A stretch of 64,000 nt of DNA from Gammaproteobacteria bacterium (GCA_016708925.1 JADJET010000010.1:14366-78365); one strand, 5' to 3'. Counted from the stretch's first letter, positions 8,418 through 17,993 are shown. A program made the numbers and translations. The notes: generated by a model from the letters alone, not told the origin.

Positions 8418-10285
8418 GACGCCGCCCGTACCTGCGGTTCGAACTGCTGGTGATACAGCGTCGCGTAACGGCCGCCGGCGGCGAGCAACTGCGCGTGAGT
8501 GCCCTCCTCCAGAATCCGGCCAGCTTCCAGTACCAGGATGCGGTCGGCCTTTTCCACCGTGCTCAAACGGTGTGCGATGACGAAGGTGGTGCGGCCACGC
8601 ATGGCGACATCAAGTGCCGCCTGGATGTGGCGCTCCGATTCCGAATCCAGCGCCGAAGTGGCTTCATCGAGAATCAATATCGGGGCGTCCTTGAGCAGCG
8701 CCCGGGCGATGGCGAGGCGCTGGCGCTGGCCGCCCGACAGCAGCACGCCGTCGTCGCCGATGGGCGTCTCAAAGCCCTGCGGCAGCGCCTCGATGAATTC
8801 CAGCGCACGTGCCTGGCGCGCGGCTTCGCGCACCTGCTCCGGAGTGTGGCCGGCGAGTTCGCCATAGGCGATATTGTTGTAGACGGTATCGTTGAACAGC
8901 ACCACATGCTGACTGACAAAGGCAATCTGCCGGCGCAGATTGGCAAGCCGGTAGTCGCTGATTTCCCGGTCGTCGAGCAGGATACGGCCACCCTGGTAGT
9001 TGTAGAAACGGGGGATCAGACTGACCAGCGTGGTCTTGCCGCTGCCGGATGACCCAACCAGGGCGACCGTTTCCCCCGGCGCCACCCGAAACGTGATGTC
9101 GTCCAGCACCGGAGCGGCGCCGTCACGATAGGCAAAAGTCACTCGCTCAAACACAAACGTCCCGGCCACGCGCTCCACCTCATGAGTGCCGGCATCGGGT
9201 TCTTCCGCCTCGTCAAGGGTCTGGAACAGCGAATCGGCGGCCGCGATACCGCGCTGGATGACCGCATTGACCTGGGTGAGTTGCCGCACTGGTTTGGCGA
9301 GCATGCCGGCGGTGAACAGGAATTTCGTGAAACCGCCCACGGTCATGTCGGCGAGCATGGTGGGTGTCAGCACCAGCCACATCAGCATGCCCATGATGCC
9401 CGCGAGGAGGAGCTGCACCACCGGCGTCGACAGTCCTTCGGTCAGTTCCAGCTTGAGACTCTGGCGACGATTGACGTCACTCGCCCGCGCCAGGCGGCCG
9501 CGCTCATAGTCCTTGCCGCCATAGAGATGCATCTCCCGCTGCCCGTTGACCGCCTCGTTGGCGACCTGAGCGACGCTGCCCATCGCAGCCTGGATTTTCT
9601 TGCCGAGGCGGCGAAAACGCGTGCTGACCACGCTGATGATCAGTGCCACCACCGGCATCAGGGTGAGAAACACCAGCGCCAGGCGCCAGTTGAGATGAAT
9701 CAGGTAGGCCAGCAGGACGATCGTCAGGAAACCTTCGCGGATGATGACCTTGAGCGCGCTGGTGGTAGCGCCCATGACCTGAAACACGTGATAGGTGAGC
9801 TGGGCCACGATGTGGCCCGACATGTTGCCGTCAAAATAGGCGCTGGGCATGCGGGTATATTTGTCGAATACCTGGGTACGCAGCGTGTGGACAACGGACT
9901 GGGCCACATAACTCATGCCGTAGTTGCCGACCAGAAACCCGATGCCGCGGATCACCGCGATTGCCAGCAGCATCACCGGCAACACCACACGCGCCTGGGC
10001 CAGCACGTCGTCGCCCCCCACGAGATAGGCAGCAATCCGGGCGGTGATCCCCGAGTCCACCGCCTTCACGCCAAGACCGCTGGTGTCCACGGCCTCCCCG
10101 GTCACCTGAGTCAGCACATTCACCAGGTAGCCGAACACATCGATAAAGGCGATCTCCATGATGCCGAACAGCCACAGACCCAGCACGGCGAGGAGAAACA
10201 CGGGAACGTAAGGCCGCACATAGGCCATCAGCCGCAGATAGATCCGCAGACTGGAACGTTCGGAACGGTGACGGTCGGCAGACAT
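8414..10285 (-). CDS. msbA: Lipid A export ATP-binding/permease protein MsbA
   Basis: A homodimeric ABC exporter that flips core-lipid A across the inner membrane. 623 aa, slightly longer than E. coli MsbA (582 aa) because the first periplasmic loop is larger (about residues 60-100). Six membrane helices lie in the first ~320 residues. The nucleotide-binding domain has Walker A (GSSGSGKTTLV), signature (LSGGQRQRLAIARA), Walker B (ILILDEATSALD) and the H-loop (IAHRLST). The order exbB-exbD-msbA-lpxK is conserved in several gammaproteobacteria and fits lipid A transport. Confidence 0.95.
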   Translation of the reverse strand: MSADRHRSERSSLRIYLRLMAYVRPYVPVFLLAVLGLWLFGIMEIAFIDVFGYLVNVLTQVTGEAVDTSGLGVKAVDSGITARIAAYLVGGDDVLAQARVVLPVMLLAIAVIRGIGFLVGNYGMSYVAQSVVHTLRTQVFDKYTRMPSAYFDGNMSGHIVAQLTYHVFQVMGATTSALKVIIREGFLTIVLLAYLIHLNWRLALVFLTLMPVVALIISVVSTRFRRLGKKIQAAMGSVAQVANEAVNGQREMHLYGGKDYERGRLARASDVNRRQSLKLELTEGLSTPVVQLLLAGIMGMLMWLVLTPTMLADMTVGGFTKFLFTAGMLAKPVRQLTQVNAVIQRGIAAADSLFQTLDEAEEPDAGTHEVERVAGTFVFERVTFAYRDGAAPVLDDITFRVAPGETVALVGSSGSGKTTLVSLIPRFYNYQGGRILLDDREISDYRLANLRRQIAFVSQHVVLFNDTVYNNIAYGELAGHTPEQVREAARQARALEFIEALPQGFETPIGDDGVLLSGGQRQRLAIARALLKDAPILILDEATSALDSESERHIQAALDVAMRGRTTFVIAHRLSTVEKADRILVLEAGRILEEGTHAQLLAAGGRYATLYHQQFEPQVRAAS

Positions 10286-10293
10286 GCGGGCCC

Positions 10294-10725
10294 CTATTCC
10301 GGCCGGGCCTCGGGCTCGGGCTGCTGGGTGGTGACATTGAGGTGGACAAACCCGGCCTTGCCCGCCGCGTCCATGGCGGTAATCACCGCCTGATGAGACG
10401 CCTTGCCATCGGCACTGATCGTCAACGGGGTATCGGTGTTGCCGGCGGCCAGTTCGCGCAGCCCGCGCACCAGCGTATCGCCTTGACGGTTGATGAGCGC
10501 AATGCCATTGATGGCGTAGCCGCCCTCGCGATCAACCGAAATTTCGATGCTCTGCTCCGGCGCTTCGCTGGGTGCGACATCCGCCGTCGGCAACTGGATG
10601 GTCAGGCGCGCTTCTTTCGTGAACGTGGTGGAGACCATGAAGAAGATCACCAGCAGAAAAACCACGTCCACGAAAGGCGTGATGTCGATGCTGGGCTCGA
10701 CCCGTTTTCGGCGCTGAAATTTCAC
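10294..10725 (-). CDS. exbD: ExbD/TolR-family biopolymer transport protein
   Basis: Partner of ExbB in a proton-driven inner-membrane motor. 143 aa: a short cytoplasmic tail (KFQRRKRVEPSIDITPFVD), one membrane helix with the conserved aspartate (ITPFVDVVFLLVIFFMV), then a periplasmic domain. The start is GTG at 10725, overlapping the exbB stop (GTGA), so translation is probably coupled. A longer reading to 11307 is an out-of-frame extension across exbB. It lies 8 bp upstream of msbA. Whether it serves TonB uptake or an envelope role tied to msbA is not shown. Confidence 0.92.
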   Translation of the reverse strand: MKFQRRKRVEPSIDITPFVDVVFLLVIFFMVSTTFTKEARLTIQLPTADVAPSEAPEQSIEISVDREGGYAINGIALINRQGDTLVRGLRELAAGNTDTPLTISADGKASHQAVITAMDAAGKAGFVHLNVTTQQPEPEARPE

Positions 10726-11357
10726 CCGCGCTTCCGCGTCGCCGCCGGCAGTTTGCGTTCGTCGTGCAGGGCATCCACCAGCTTCACCGCCCGCTCCTGC
10801 ATTTCGACCACCAGGCTGTCGATACGGCGCTCGAAAAAGCGATGGCAGACCAGCGCGGGAATCGCCACGATCAAACCCGCCGCGGTGGTAATCAGGGCTT
10901 TGGAAATGCCGCCGGCAAGCAGCGCCGCGTTGCCGCTGCCATGCGCCATGATGGCGCTGAACGCCTCGATCATGCCGAGTACCGTGCCCAACAAGCCGAG
11001 CAGCGGCGCGATGCTGGTTACGGTACCCAGCACGCCGACAAAACGCTCCAGGCTGTGAATCACCTGTGCGGCGGTTTCTTCGACGCTGTCTTTCATGACT
11101 TCGCGACCGTGGTCGATATTGCCGAGTGCGGTCGCGAGGATCTGTCCGAGCGGTGAGGATCCGCGCAATTCGTCGAGCCGCTTGCGCGTTATGCCTTCTT
11201 CGTGCACCCAGTGCCACACCTGGCTCAGCAACTGGCTCGGCACCACGCGCTCCGGCCGCAACGCCAGGAAACGCTCGACAGCGATCACCACGGCAATCAC
11301 GGAACAACCGAGGATCGGTCCCATCACCCAGCCACCCGCAACGATCAGTTCGAACAC
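10722..11357 (-). CDS. exbB: ExbB/TolQ/MotA-family proton channel protein
   Basis: Proton-channel subunit of an ExbBD-type motor. 211 aa from GTG at 11357 (VFELIVAGGWVMGP), chosen because this is the usual N-terminus and a GAGG element lies about 8 nt upstream. ATG at 11390 would add 11 residues and is possible. Three membrane helices are visible: about 8-28, then two in the C-terminal half containing GLLGTVLGMIEAF and ITTAAGLIVAIPAL, which are MotA/TolQ signatures. It overlaps the 3' end of comEC by 13 bp. Confidence 0.92.
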   Translation of the reverse strand: MFELIVAGGWVMGPILGCSVIAVVIAVERFLALRPERVVPSQLLSQVWHWVHEEGITRKRLDELRGSSPLGQILATALGNIDHGREVMKDSVEETAAQVIHSLERFVGVLGTVTSIAPLLGLLGTVLGMIEAFSAIMAHGSGNAALLAGGISKALITTAAGLIVAIPALVCHRFFERRIDSLVVEMQERAVKLVDALHDERKLPAATRKRG

Positions 11358-13753
11358 GCCATATCCTCGAAATAAACCATCGTTCGGCATGTTATGCCAG
11401 AACGCCGCAACATCGAAACGCCACGACCTAAATCCCTTTCCCAGTAGCGCGACCGGTCACGCCGCGCGCTCTCGACGCGCGGCAGCGGGTCCATCCCCTT
11501 CTGTTCCCAGCTGAAGCTGAGCGCACCGTCGAACGCCGTGTTCCAGTCGCGGGCTCCCACCACCTGATAGCGGGCAACCACCCGCGGATGCGGGTGCCCA
11601 AAGTGGTGGCGATAGCCAGCCGAATAGACCACATGCGCCGGCCGCAGCCGATTCACAAAGGGCGGCGACGAGGAGGTTTTGCTGCCGTGGTGCGGCGCGA
11701 TCAGGAGTTCAATGCTGCCCGGCAGCGCGGCATCGGCGAGCAGCAGCGCCTCGACATCGGATTCGATATCCCCGGTCAGCAGCACACGCGCCGGACCAAC
11801 TTCGATCAGGACGACGCAGGAACGCGCGTTGTCGCGCAGCACGGATTGACCGGGCATCGCACCTTCCGGGTGCAGGACGCGGAAATCGACACCGTCCCAC
11901 TGCCAGTGTTGATCGCGTTGGCAGCCCTCCGTCTCCGGTCCCGCACCCTCCAGGACCAGCCCCCGCAACAGGCGCGCGGGACGGAAATTACGCAGCAGCC
12001 CGGCTTCGCCGCCGCTGTGGTCGGCATCCGAATGACTCACCATCAGCAGGTCCAGCCGCGACCTGCCCTGCGCGCGCAAATAGGGCGCGATGATACCATC
12101 GCCGGCATCGAACCGATCGCTGAACGCGGCGCCGGTGTCGTACACCATGACATGCGCGGGCGTCTCCACCACCACCGCAAGCCCCTGCCCCACATCGAGC
12201 ACGGTTACCCGCAATGCCGGTCGCGGTCCGGGCCCTGCCAGTGCCAACGCCGTCAACAGGATGCCGCTCAGATAACGCAGCCCCAGCCCCCGCGGCGCGA
12301 GCATCAACAGCCCAGCCAACGCCAGCGGCAATACCTGCCGCCAGTCCGTCCCACCGGCGGGAATCCAGTTGGCATGACCCGCCACCCCGGCGATCGCCGC
12401 GAGCGCTGCGTCGAACCACTGGAGCGACCAGCCGGCGATCCACCAGCACCAGTCCGCCACCACCGGCGCAAACGGGAACACGGCCACGCCTGCCAGGCAG
12501 AAGGGCACCGTCAGGATCTCGACCCAGGGAATCGCCAGGAGATTGATCAGAGGTGCCAGCAGCGGCAGCTTGCCGAAAAAACCCAACAGCCCCGCGGCAG
12601 TGCCGAGCGAAACGACCAGTTGGGCACCAACCAGATCCCGCGTGCGGCTGCGGCGCGGACGCGGACCGAACCAGGCGAGCAATACCGCCACCGCGCCGAA
12701 CGACAGCCAGAACCCCGCCGCCAGCGGCGCCAGGGGTTCGAGCACCGCAATCGCGGCCAGGGCCCAGATGAAACCGGCGAACAGTATCCGGTGACGGCGC
12801 AGCAGCAGTACCGCGAGGAAAACCGTGAGCATGATGAAAGCGCGCAGGGTCGCCAGTCCGAACCCCGCCATCAGCGTATACATCCCGCCGGCGGCCCAGG
12901 CCGCCAGTGCACCGACGTGGCGCGCCGGCCAGGACGCTCCCAGCGCTACCGCCAGCCTTCCACCCAGGGTGCCGAGAAACATCCCGAATCCGGCGGCGAG
13001 CGCGATGTGCAGCCCGGAAATCACCGCCAGGTGCACGACGCCGGCGACGCGCATCCGCTCCCACATGGCGACCGTGATGCCCCGGTCGTCGCCGACCGTA
13101 AATGCCCGCAACAGCGCACGTCCGGCATCCGGAACGGGCAGATTTTCGATGCGCGCGGCAACGCGCCCGCGCCAGGCATCCATCGCCGGAAACGAAGCCG
13201 CGCGCAAGCGCTGGTTAGCGACGCTGTCGCGCACATAGCCGGTGGCGGAAATTCCGCGGGCAAACAACCAGCCCGCGTAATCGAAGCCATCCGGATTGGC
13301 AAAGCCTCTGGGGCGACGCAGGCGCACCACCAGCTGCCAGGTTTCGCCAGGCGTCATTTCGGGCACATCCCCGTACCACCCGAGACGCAAACGGCGCAGG
13401 GACGGCGGCGCCGCTCCGGTCAGAGATTCGACACGGGACACCGCCAGTTCAAAGCGCAAGTGCCGAGCATCGCGATTTGGCAGCCCGACTACCGTCCCCT
13501 CAACCCGATACTCGGTTTTATCAAGCTCTGAGGGCAACTGCGCTGCCAGCCGCGCCTGCCCCCAGAGCGTCGCCCAGAACACACCCGCGCTGACGCCGAG
13601 CAGAATCAGCGCCACCGTTCTGCCACGCCGCCAGCACAGCGCGGTGGCGCACAGGAGCAGTGCCACGCCGGGCACAACCAACGGCGGCAGCGCCGGCCAC
13701 AACACCGATGAGTAGCTGCCCAGCGCGAAGGCGAGCAGCAGACGATACGGCAT
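11345..13753 (-). CDS. comEC: DNA internalization competence protein ComEC/Rec2
   Basis: An inner-membrane channel for uptake of single-stranded DNA in natural transformation. 802 aa, full length. Order: N-terminal membrane segments, a DUF4131-like periplasmic domain (about 30-200), the competence membrane domain with many helices (about 215-480), and a C-terminal metallo-beta-lactamase domain (VLDVGQGLAVVV ... HSDADHSGG ... LLTGDIESD). Its position next to the exbB-msbA block is common in gammaproteobacteria. An intact comEC makes uptake of the accessory DNA seen elsewhere in the window plausible, but other com genes are not visible. Confidence 0.95.
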   Translation of the reverse strand: MPYRLLLAFALGSYSSVLWPALPPLVVPGVALLLCATALCWRRGRTVALILLGVSAGVFWATLWGQARLAAQLPSELDKTEYRVEGTVVGLPNRDARHLRFELAVSRVESLTGAAPPSLRRLRLGWYGDVPEMTPGETWQLVVRLRRPRGFANPDGFDYAGWLFARGISATGYVRDSVANQRLRAASFPAMDAWRGRVAARIENLPVPDAGRALLRAFTVGDDRGITVAMWERMRVAGVVHLAVISGLHIALAAGFGMFLGTLGGRLAVALGASWPARHVGALAAWAAGGMYTLMAGFGLATLRAFIMLTVFLAVLLLRRHRILFAGFIWALAAIAVLEPLAPLAAGFWLSFGAVAVLLAWFGPRPRRSRTRDLVGAQLVVSLGTAAGLLGFFGKLPLLAPLINLLAIPWVEILTVPFCLAGVAVFPFAPVVADWCWWIAGWSLQWFDAALAAIAGVAGHANWIPAGGTDWRQVLPLALAGLLMLAPRGLGLRYLSGILLTALALAGPGPRPALRVTVLDVGQGLAVVVETPAHVMVYDTGAAFSDRFDAGDGIIAPYLRAQGRSRLDLLMVSHSDADHSGGEAGLLRNFRPARLLRGLVLEGAGPETEGCQRDQHWQWDGVDFRVLHPEGAMPGQSVLRDNARSCVVLIEVGPARVLLTGDIESDVEALLLADAALPGSIELLIAPHHGSKTSSSPPFVNRLRPAHVVYSAGYRHHFGHPHPRVVARYQVVGARDWNTAFDGALSFSWEQKGMDPLPRVESARRDRSRYWERDLGRGVSMLRRSGITCRTMVYFEDMACSN

Positions 13754-13851
13754 ACACTTCCCTGTGATGACCTTCCGCCATCAAGCGGATGCCGGCAAGT
13801 CTAGCGCAGTCCGGGGTAGCGCCGAGGGAGTCGGCCGGTTAGCCTAGCGCG

Positions 13852-14307
13852 ATGAAACATCTGCTCATCATTTATCACAGTGGCGGCGGGAAGACGGAAT
13901 CCATGGCACAGGCGGTGTACGCGGGCGCACAGCGCGAACCCGATGTCGAAACCCGTTTGCAGAGGGCTTTTGACGCCAGTCTCGAAGACCTGCTGTGGGC
14001 CGACGGCCTGATTTTCGGCACCCCGGAAAACTTCGGTTACATGAGTGGCGCGCTCAAGGATTTTTTCGATCGCACTTTCTATCCGGCCGAACTTCATCGG
14101 CTCAATCTGCCCTATGCCCTGTTCGTGGGCGCCGGCAACGACGGTACCGGCGCGGCGCTGGCGGTAGAGCGCATCGCACTGGGCTACCCCTTGCGCAAAA
14201 TGGCGGAACCCGTGATCGTCGCGGGAGAACTCACGAAACAACACCTGCAAGCCTGCGACGAACTGGGACAGGCGATGGCGGCAGGGCTTGCATTGGGGAT
14301 TTTTTGA
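13852..14307 (+). CDS. Flavodoxin-family protein
   Basis: A probable FMN-binding redox protein of 151 aa. The flavodoxin-like phosphate loop is near the N-terminus (IIYHSGGGKTESMA), followed by GTPENFGYMSGALKDFFDR, a pattern shared with NAD(P)H:quinone-reductase-like flavodoxins. No cysteine cluster or reductase domain is present, so the electron donor is unknown. It is transcribed away from comEC and lies 34 bp ahead of the patatin gene on the same strand, so the two may form an operon. Confidence 0.82.
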   Translation: MKHLLIIYHSGGGKTESMAQAVYAGAQREPDVETRLQRAFDASLEDLLWADGLIFGTPENFGYMSGALKDFFDRTFYPAELHRLNLPYALFVGAGNDGTGAALAVERIALGYPLRKMAEPVIVAGELTKQHLQACDELGQAMAAGLALGIF

Positions 14308-14341
14308 CGATGGCCGCACCACATCCGGACCGCTCCACGCC

Positions 14342-15514
14342 ATGACTGCGGCACTCATTCTCGGCGGTGGCGGTGCACGCGCCGCTTACCAGGCCGGTGT
14401 ACTCCAGGCAGTGGCGGAGCTGCTGCCGGACCAGGCCCTGAATCCATTTCCCATCATCTGTGGCACCTCGGCGGGCGCCATCAACGCGCTTTCGATCGCC
14501 GGCCATGCAGGCGCATTCCGCGCCGGAGTGGCGAGCCTGCTGGAGATCTGGCGCAACCTGCGCGCGCAGGACGTGTATCGCACGGATTTTCTCGGTGTCG
14601 CCCGCAACTCCCTCGGCCTGCTGGCATCGCTGCTGCGGGGCGGCTGCCCTCCGGGCCAAGCGCTCGCCCTGCTCAACAATTCGCCGCTGCGCAGCCTGCT
14701 GGAACGGCATATCCGTTTCGACCGGATCGACGCGGCCCTGGCGGGCGGACATCTTGATGCGGTCTGTATCACCGCGCTCCATTACGGCAGCGGGCAGTCC
14801 GTCAGTTTTTTCCAGGGACGTCGGGATAACTGGGAACGCAATCGCCGCTGTGGGCTGCGCACCCAACTGAACCTCGAACACCTGATGGCCTCCACGGCGA
14901 TTCCCCTGCTGTTTCCGGCCGCGCAAATCGGCGATCACCATTATGGCGACGGCGCGCTGCGCCAGTTGAAACCGCTGAGCCCCGCGCTCCATCTCGGCGC
15001 GCGGCGGCTGTTTGTGGTGGGAGTCAGCGATAATTTCAGGCATAAGCCCAGCGCAACGCCAACGCGCAGTCCGCCGTCGGTGGGGCACATCCTGGGTCAG
15101 TTGCTCAACAGCGCTTTCATCGACGCCATCGAAAGCGACCTCGAAACCATGGAGACCATCAACGCGCTGGCCGCCGAAATTCGTCCCGAGCGACGCCATG
15201 CTGCGTCCATCGCGCATCTCGAACCCGTCGAAGCATTGTGCATCTCGCCATCGGAGCCGATCGACAAAATTGCCACCCAGCACTACCAGGAACTGCCGCA
15301 CAGCGTGCGCCTGTTCCTGCGCGCCATCGGCGCCACCACCCGCAGCAGTGGCGCCAGTGCCGCCAGTTACCTGCTGTTCGAGCCCGGCTTCTGTCGCAGG
15401 CTGCTCGACCTCGGCTACCGGGACGCACTCGACTGCAAAGACCGCATTCGGGCTTTTTTCCGCCTCTCCGACACCGTGGACGAGCCCGAGGCTATTCGGG
15501 CCGGTACACCTTGA
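14342..15514 (+). CDS. Patatin-like phospholipase family protein
   Basis: A probable serine lipid acyl hydrolase of 390 aa. It has the oxyanion-hole motif (GGGGARAAYQAGVL), the nucleophile GxSxG (CGTSAGAIN) and the dyad aspartate (GDGALRQ). The C-terminal ~150 residues carry no motif I recognise. ATG at 14342 places the glycine-rich loop seven residues in, as in bacterial patatins; an upstream ATG at 14288 lies inside the flavodoxin gene. The 3' end overlaps the convergent SDR gene by 23 bp. Confidence 0.9.
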   Translation: MTAALILGGGGARAAYQAGVLQAVAELLPDQALNPFPIICGTSAGAINALSIAGHAGAFRAGVASLLEIWRNLRAQDVYRTDFLGVARNSLGLLASLLRGGCPPGQALALLNNSPLRSLLERHIRFDRIDAALAGGHLDAVCITALHYGSGQSVSFFQGRRDNWERNRRCGLRTQLNLEHLMASTAIPLLFPAAQIGDHHYGDGALRQLKPLSPALHLGARRLFVVGVSDNFRHKPSATPTRSPPSVGHILGQLLNSAFIDAIESDLETMETINALAAEIRPERRHAASIAHLEPVEALCISPSEPIDKIATQHYQELPHSVRLFLRAIGATTRSSGASAASYLLFEPGFCRRLLDLGYRDALDCKDRIRAFFRLSDTVDEPEAIRAGTP

Positions 15515-16325
15515 TGGGGTGGTAGGATTTCTGAAACTCCGGTTGATCCGCCCACTTCAGACCGCAACTGACACCACCATCAATCACGAAATGCTGCCCG
15601 GTGACAAAGGTGGAGCGGTCACCGGCCAGCCAGCACGCCATCTGGGCGATGTCGTCCGGCTCGCCGGCGCGGGGAATCGCCTGCGCTTTCGCGAACGCCG
15701 GTTTGACGCGATCGATCAACGCATCGGAACGCCCTACCGTATTGGCGGCGAGCGGTGTGGCGATAAACCCCGGACAAATCGCATTCACGCGCACATTGTG
15801 TTCGCCCATTTCCATGGCCACCGACTTCGACATGTGAATCACCGCCGCCTTGGCGGCCGCATAGGGATGCGGACTGTAGCCAGCCTTCAAGCCGGCGATG
15901 CTGCCGGTGTTGATGATGCTGCCGGATTTCTGGCGCATCATGATCGGCGCCGCGTGCTTGATGCCGAGAAATACGCCGCGCACCAGTACATCGAACGTCA
16001 TGTCGAATTCGTCGACGGGAATCTCGGCAATCGGCCCCAGCACGCCGCCGAAACCCGCGTTATTGAAGATGCAGTCGAGCCGGCCCCAGCGGCTTGCCGC
16101 GAGATCCACCGCCGCCTTCACCTGCGCCTCGTCGCGCACTTCGACGCGCGCAAAGACGGCACTGTCGGCACCGAGCTCCGCCGCCAGCGCTTGGCCGCGC
16201 TCCTCCTGCATATCCGCTATCACCACCCGCGCGCCCTCTTCAACAAAGAGTCGCACGCTGCGCTCGCCGATGCCGCTGGCACCGCCCGTGATCACCGCCA
16301 CTTTTCCGTTCAACTCGCCCATCAC
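15492..16325 (-). CDS. SDR-family oxidoreductase
   Basis: A classical short-chain dehydrogenase/reductase of 277 aa. The cofactor loop is TGGASGIG (about residues 13-20), the structural NNAG motif is in FNNAGFGG, the catalytic serine is in NTGSIAG, and the YxxxK pair is PYAAAK. The acidic residue after beta-2 (IADMQEE) suggests NAD(H) preference. The C-terminal ~20 residues (after VIDGGVSCGL) are unusually long. Substrate is unknown; the neighbouring thioesterase-like gene upstream on the same strand hints at acyl or alcohol metabolism. Confidence 0.9.
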   Translation of the reverse strand: MMGELNGKVAVITGGASGIGERSVRLFVEEGARVVIADMQEERGQALAAELGADSAVFARVEVRDEAQVKAAVDLAASRWGRLDCIFNNAGFGGVLGPIAEIPVDEFDMTFDVLVRGVFLGIKHAAPIMMRQKSGSIINTGSIAGLKAGYSPHPYAAAKAAVIHMSKSVAMEMGEHNVRVNAICPGFIATPLAANTVGRSDALIDRVKPAFAKAQAIPRAGEPDDIAQMACWLAGDRSTFVTGQHFVIDGGVSCGLKWADQPEFQKSYHPIKVYRPE

Positions 16326-16387
16326 TCGTCTCCCATCACTGTCGTTTCAAAGAATGCCGCATCGAAAAACTGTTGCCTTGCAAACCG

Positions 16388-17125
16388 TCATCCAGCCGCC
16401 GGTATGCGCGCGCCCGCATCGATCCAGATCTGGCGCGCGCAGGCCATGAGTTCGCCCCTCACCGCGTGGATCGCCACGCCCATGAAGCGCTTGCGCCCAT
16501 CCGGTGGAGCCAGTTGCCAACTGCTGACAATATAGGATTCGCCGGCCCGCAGCGGCTGTTTCAGCGCAGCGGCGCAGGTACCGAGCAACTGGATGCCGAC
16601 GTCCGGCGCGAGCGCCGCAATTGCGTAGCCGCCGGGGCAGTCCAGCGCGGCCCAGACCTGCTCCGGCGCGACCTGGCCACGCGCATCCAGCAACTCGGGT
16701 CCGGGCTCCCAGACCCCCGCGACAATGTTGTCGCCACCCTCTTGCAACGGTCCGCAAAACAGGCGCAGACCTTCGCCCGGCTCGCGCCTGGGGCTGCACA
16801 CATAGCAGCCGCGCGCATCGCTTGCATGCAGAAAGTGAAAGCGCTCGCCGGCGGCACGGGCGGCACTCAGGGTCGGCGGTGGCGGAATGTCGAGTACCAG
16901 TTGGAGCGGGCGCGCACGGCCCAGTTCCTGATCGTCCAGATGGCAGCTCACCGACCCATCCGTGTGGCGCCTGATCGCCAGCAGCGTGGCGACCGGGAAG
17001 CCCCGCAGGATGCGCACCTCGGCATCGCCCTCGACGAACGCCGCAAGGGCGCCGGCAATATAGCCGCCGTTACCGCGACCCACGGGGCCGTTGTAGCGCG
17101 CATCGATATACAGGGTCTCGCTCAT
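16388..17125 (-). CDS. Thioesterase-like hotdog-fold protein
   Basis: A probable acyl-CoA thioesterase-like protein of 245 aa. It has two hotdog-like halves: an N-terminal one (YNGPVGRGNGGYIAGAL) and a C-terminal one with VWAALDCPGGYAIAAL. The linking segment GCYVCSPRREPGEGLR resembles the CFVCGP-R-GDGL motif of this family. ATG at 17125 (MSETLYIDARYNGP) is preferred; an extension to 17254 has low-complexity character. It lies 62 bp upstream of the SDR gene. No catalytic assignment is possible from sequence alone. Confidence 0.75.
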   Translation of the reverse strand: MSETLYIDARYNGPVGRGNGGYIAGALAAFVEGDAEVRILRGFPVATLLAIRRHTDGSVSCHLDDQELGRARPLQLVLDIPPPPTLSAARAAGERFHFLHASDARGCYVCSPRREPGEGLRLFCGPLQEGGDNIVAGVWEPGPELLDARGQVAPEQVWAALDCPGGYAIAALAPDVGIQLLGTCAAALKQPLRAGESYIVSSWQLAPPDGRKRFMGVAIHAVRGELMACARQIWIDAGARIPAAG

Positions 17126-17486
17126 CTGGCCCGTGCCCGGAAAACCAGCGGCTATTTTACGCCAGGGAAAGCGAAACCCAAGGCGACCTGGCACGGCCGA
17201 CCCGAGCGGCCACCCGCAATACCCCGCCAGTGAGGGCGCTGGCGCCATGCTCACGGGATATCGAGCCCGTCGCCCTGCGCTTTGGCTTTACTTTGGAAGC
17301 GCGCTACAAATTTCTATCGCCAGATTGAACCCACTGCCGCGGACCCTGCCAGACACCCTTCTTGGAAAGCCCTTTCGCGACCACCCGGCGGTAATGCCGT
17401 CTGGCTTAAGCCCGCCACTTGCCCGACAGTGCCGGCAATGACGGAATGCTACGATGAGTTATTTGACAATAACTCTCCCGGAGCGA
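17126..17486. other. Intergenic region at the core/accessory boundary
   Basis: About 360 bp with no supported gene. Short plus-strand ORFs here lack recognisable protein features. It marks the transition from the high-GC core genes to the lower-GC cassette array. Confidence 0.5.
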
Positions 17487-17525
17487 AACGGGGGCAGTAC
17501 CGTCGGCTGGAACCGATGGTTAGGC
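17487..17525 (-). other. attC-like half site after hicB
   Basis: On the minus strand, just after the last hicB codons, GCCTAAC (17519-17525) is followed by CATCGGTTCCAGCCGACGG. This closely follows the left half of class-1-type attC sites (RYYYAAC, then a ...TTC-AGCCGACG stretch). A matching right half with GTTRRRY is not clear, so the site is probably degenerate or truncated. It would close the hicAB cassette. Confidence 0.5.
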
Positions 17526-17532
17526 CTTGATC

Positions 17533-17744
17533 TCACACAACCTCGACGTATTCAACTTAGCTTTGTGGGCTTGGAACGGGCAGGCCGTCTTCTCGGAGCC
17601 CCTGTGGGGTGAAACTCAATGGCTTCTCAAGTTTTGCTGCTCTGTTTCTTCGATCGTGTGACCGGTCGCAACGCAGCCGGGAAGATCAGGAACGTATGCC
17701 GAGTAGTTTGACGTAGCTTTTTCAATAACGATTGCGTAACGCAT
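17533..17744 (-). pseudogene. hicB: Decayed HicB-type antitoxin gene
   Basis: The first ~40 codons read as a normal short HicB (MRYAIVIEKATSNYSAYVPD, then LPGCVATGHTIEE). After TEQQ the frame is lost. Further HicB sequence continues in other frames: EAIEFH, then GLREDGLPVP, then an in-frame TAA, then VEYVEVV and TGA at 17533. At least two frame changes and one internal stop are needed to restore the family length of about 70 aa. The antitoxin is therefore probably non-functional unless the indels are assembly errors. It follows hicA by 8 bp, as in functional hicAB pairs. Confidence 0.82.
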
Positions 17745-17752
17745 TTGAGCCC

Positions 17753-17937
17753 TCACTTCCAACCAACCTGCTTGTAAATACTGTTCAGGTGTGCCTGGAG
17801 CCAGATCATCGCTTGGCTTTCCGGGGACCGTGATCCGCCCTGGCTTGGTTTTGTGCTTGAACTGGCGACCCACCTTTCGTGGCCACGAGTTCCCAGCCAT
17901 CATCCTTGAGCTTTGATAGCACTTCCGAGACTTTCAT
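17753..17937 (-). pseudogene. hicA: Decayed HicA-type mRNA interferase toxin gene
   Basis: Starts normally with MKVSEVLSKLKDDGWELVAT and the KG of the conserved KGSHxQF motif. The frame breaks there and continues as RQFKHKTKPGRITVPGKPSD with DLAPGT. A second break before LNSIYKQ, then GWK and TGA at 17753, completes the usual ~60 residues. The catalytic histidine motif (GSH) is lost at the first break. Both halves of the toxin-antitoxin cassette are decayed, consistent with loss of selection. Confidence 0.83.
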
Positions 17938-17993
17938 TCTAAGAGCATAGCTCCTTCGATGAGCTTCTTACAGAAAAGGTCCAACTCCCCGGT

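Noticed and set aside
17133..17530. Small plus-strand ORFs after the thioesterase gene
   Set aside because: No homology, no ribosome-binding site and low coherence; they run toward an attC-like half site.
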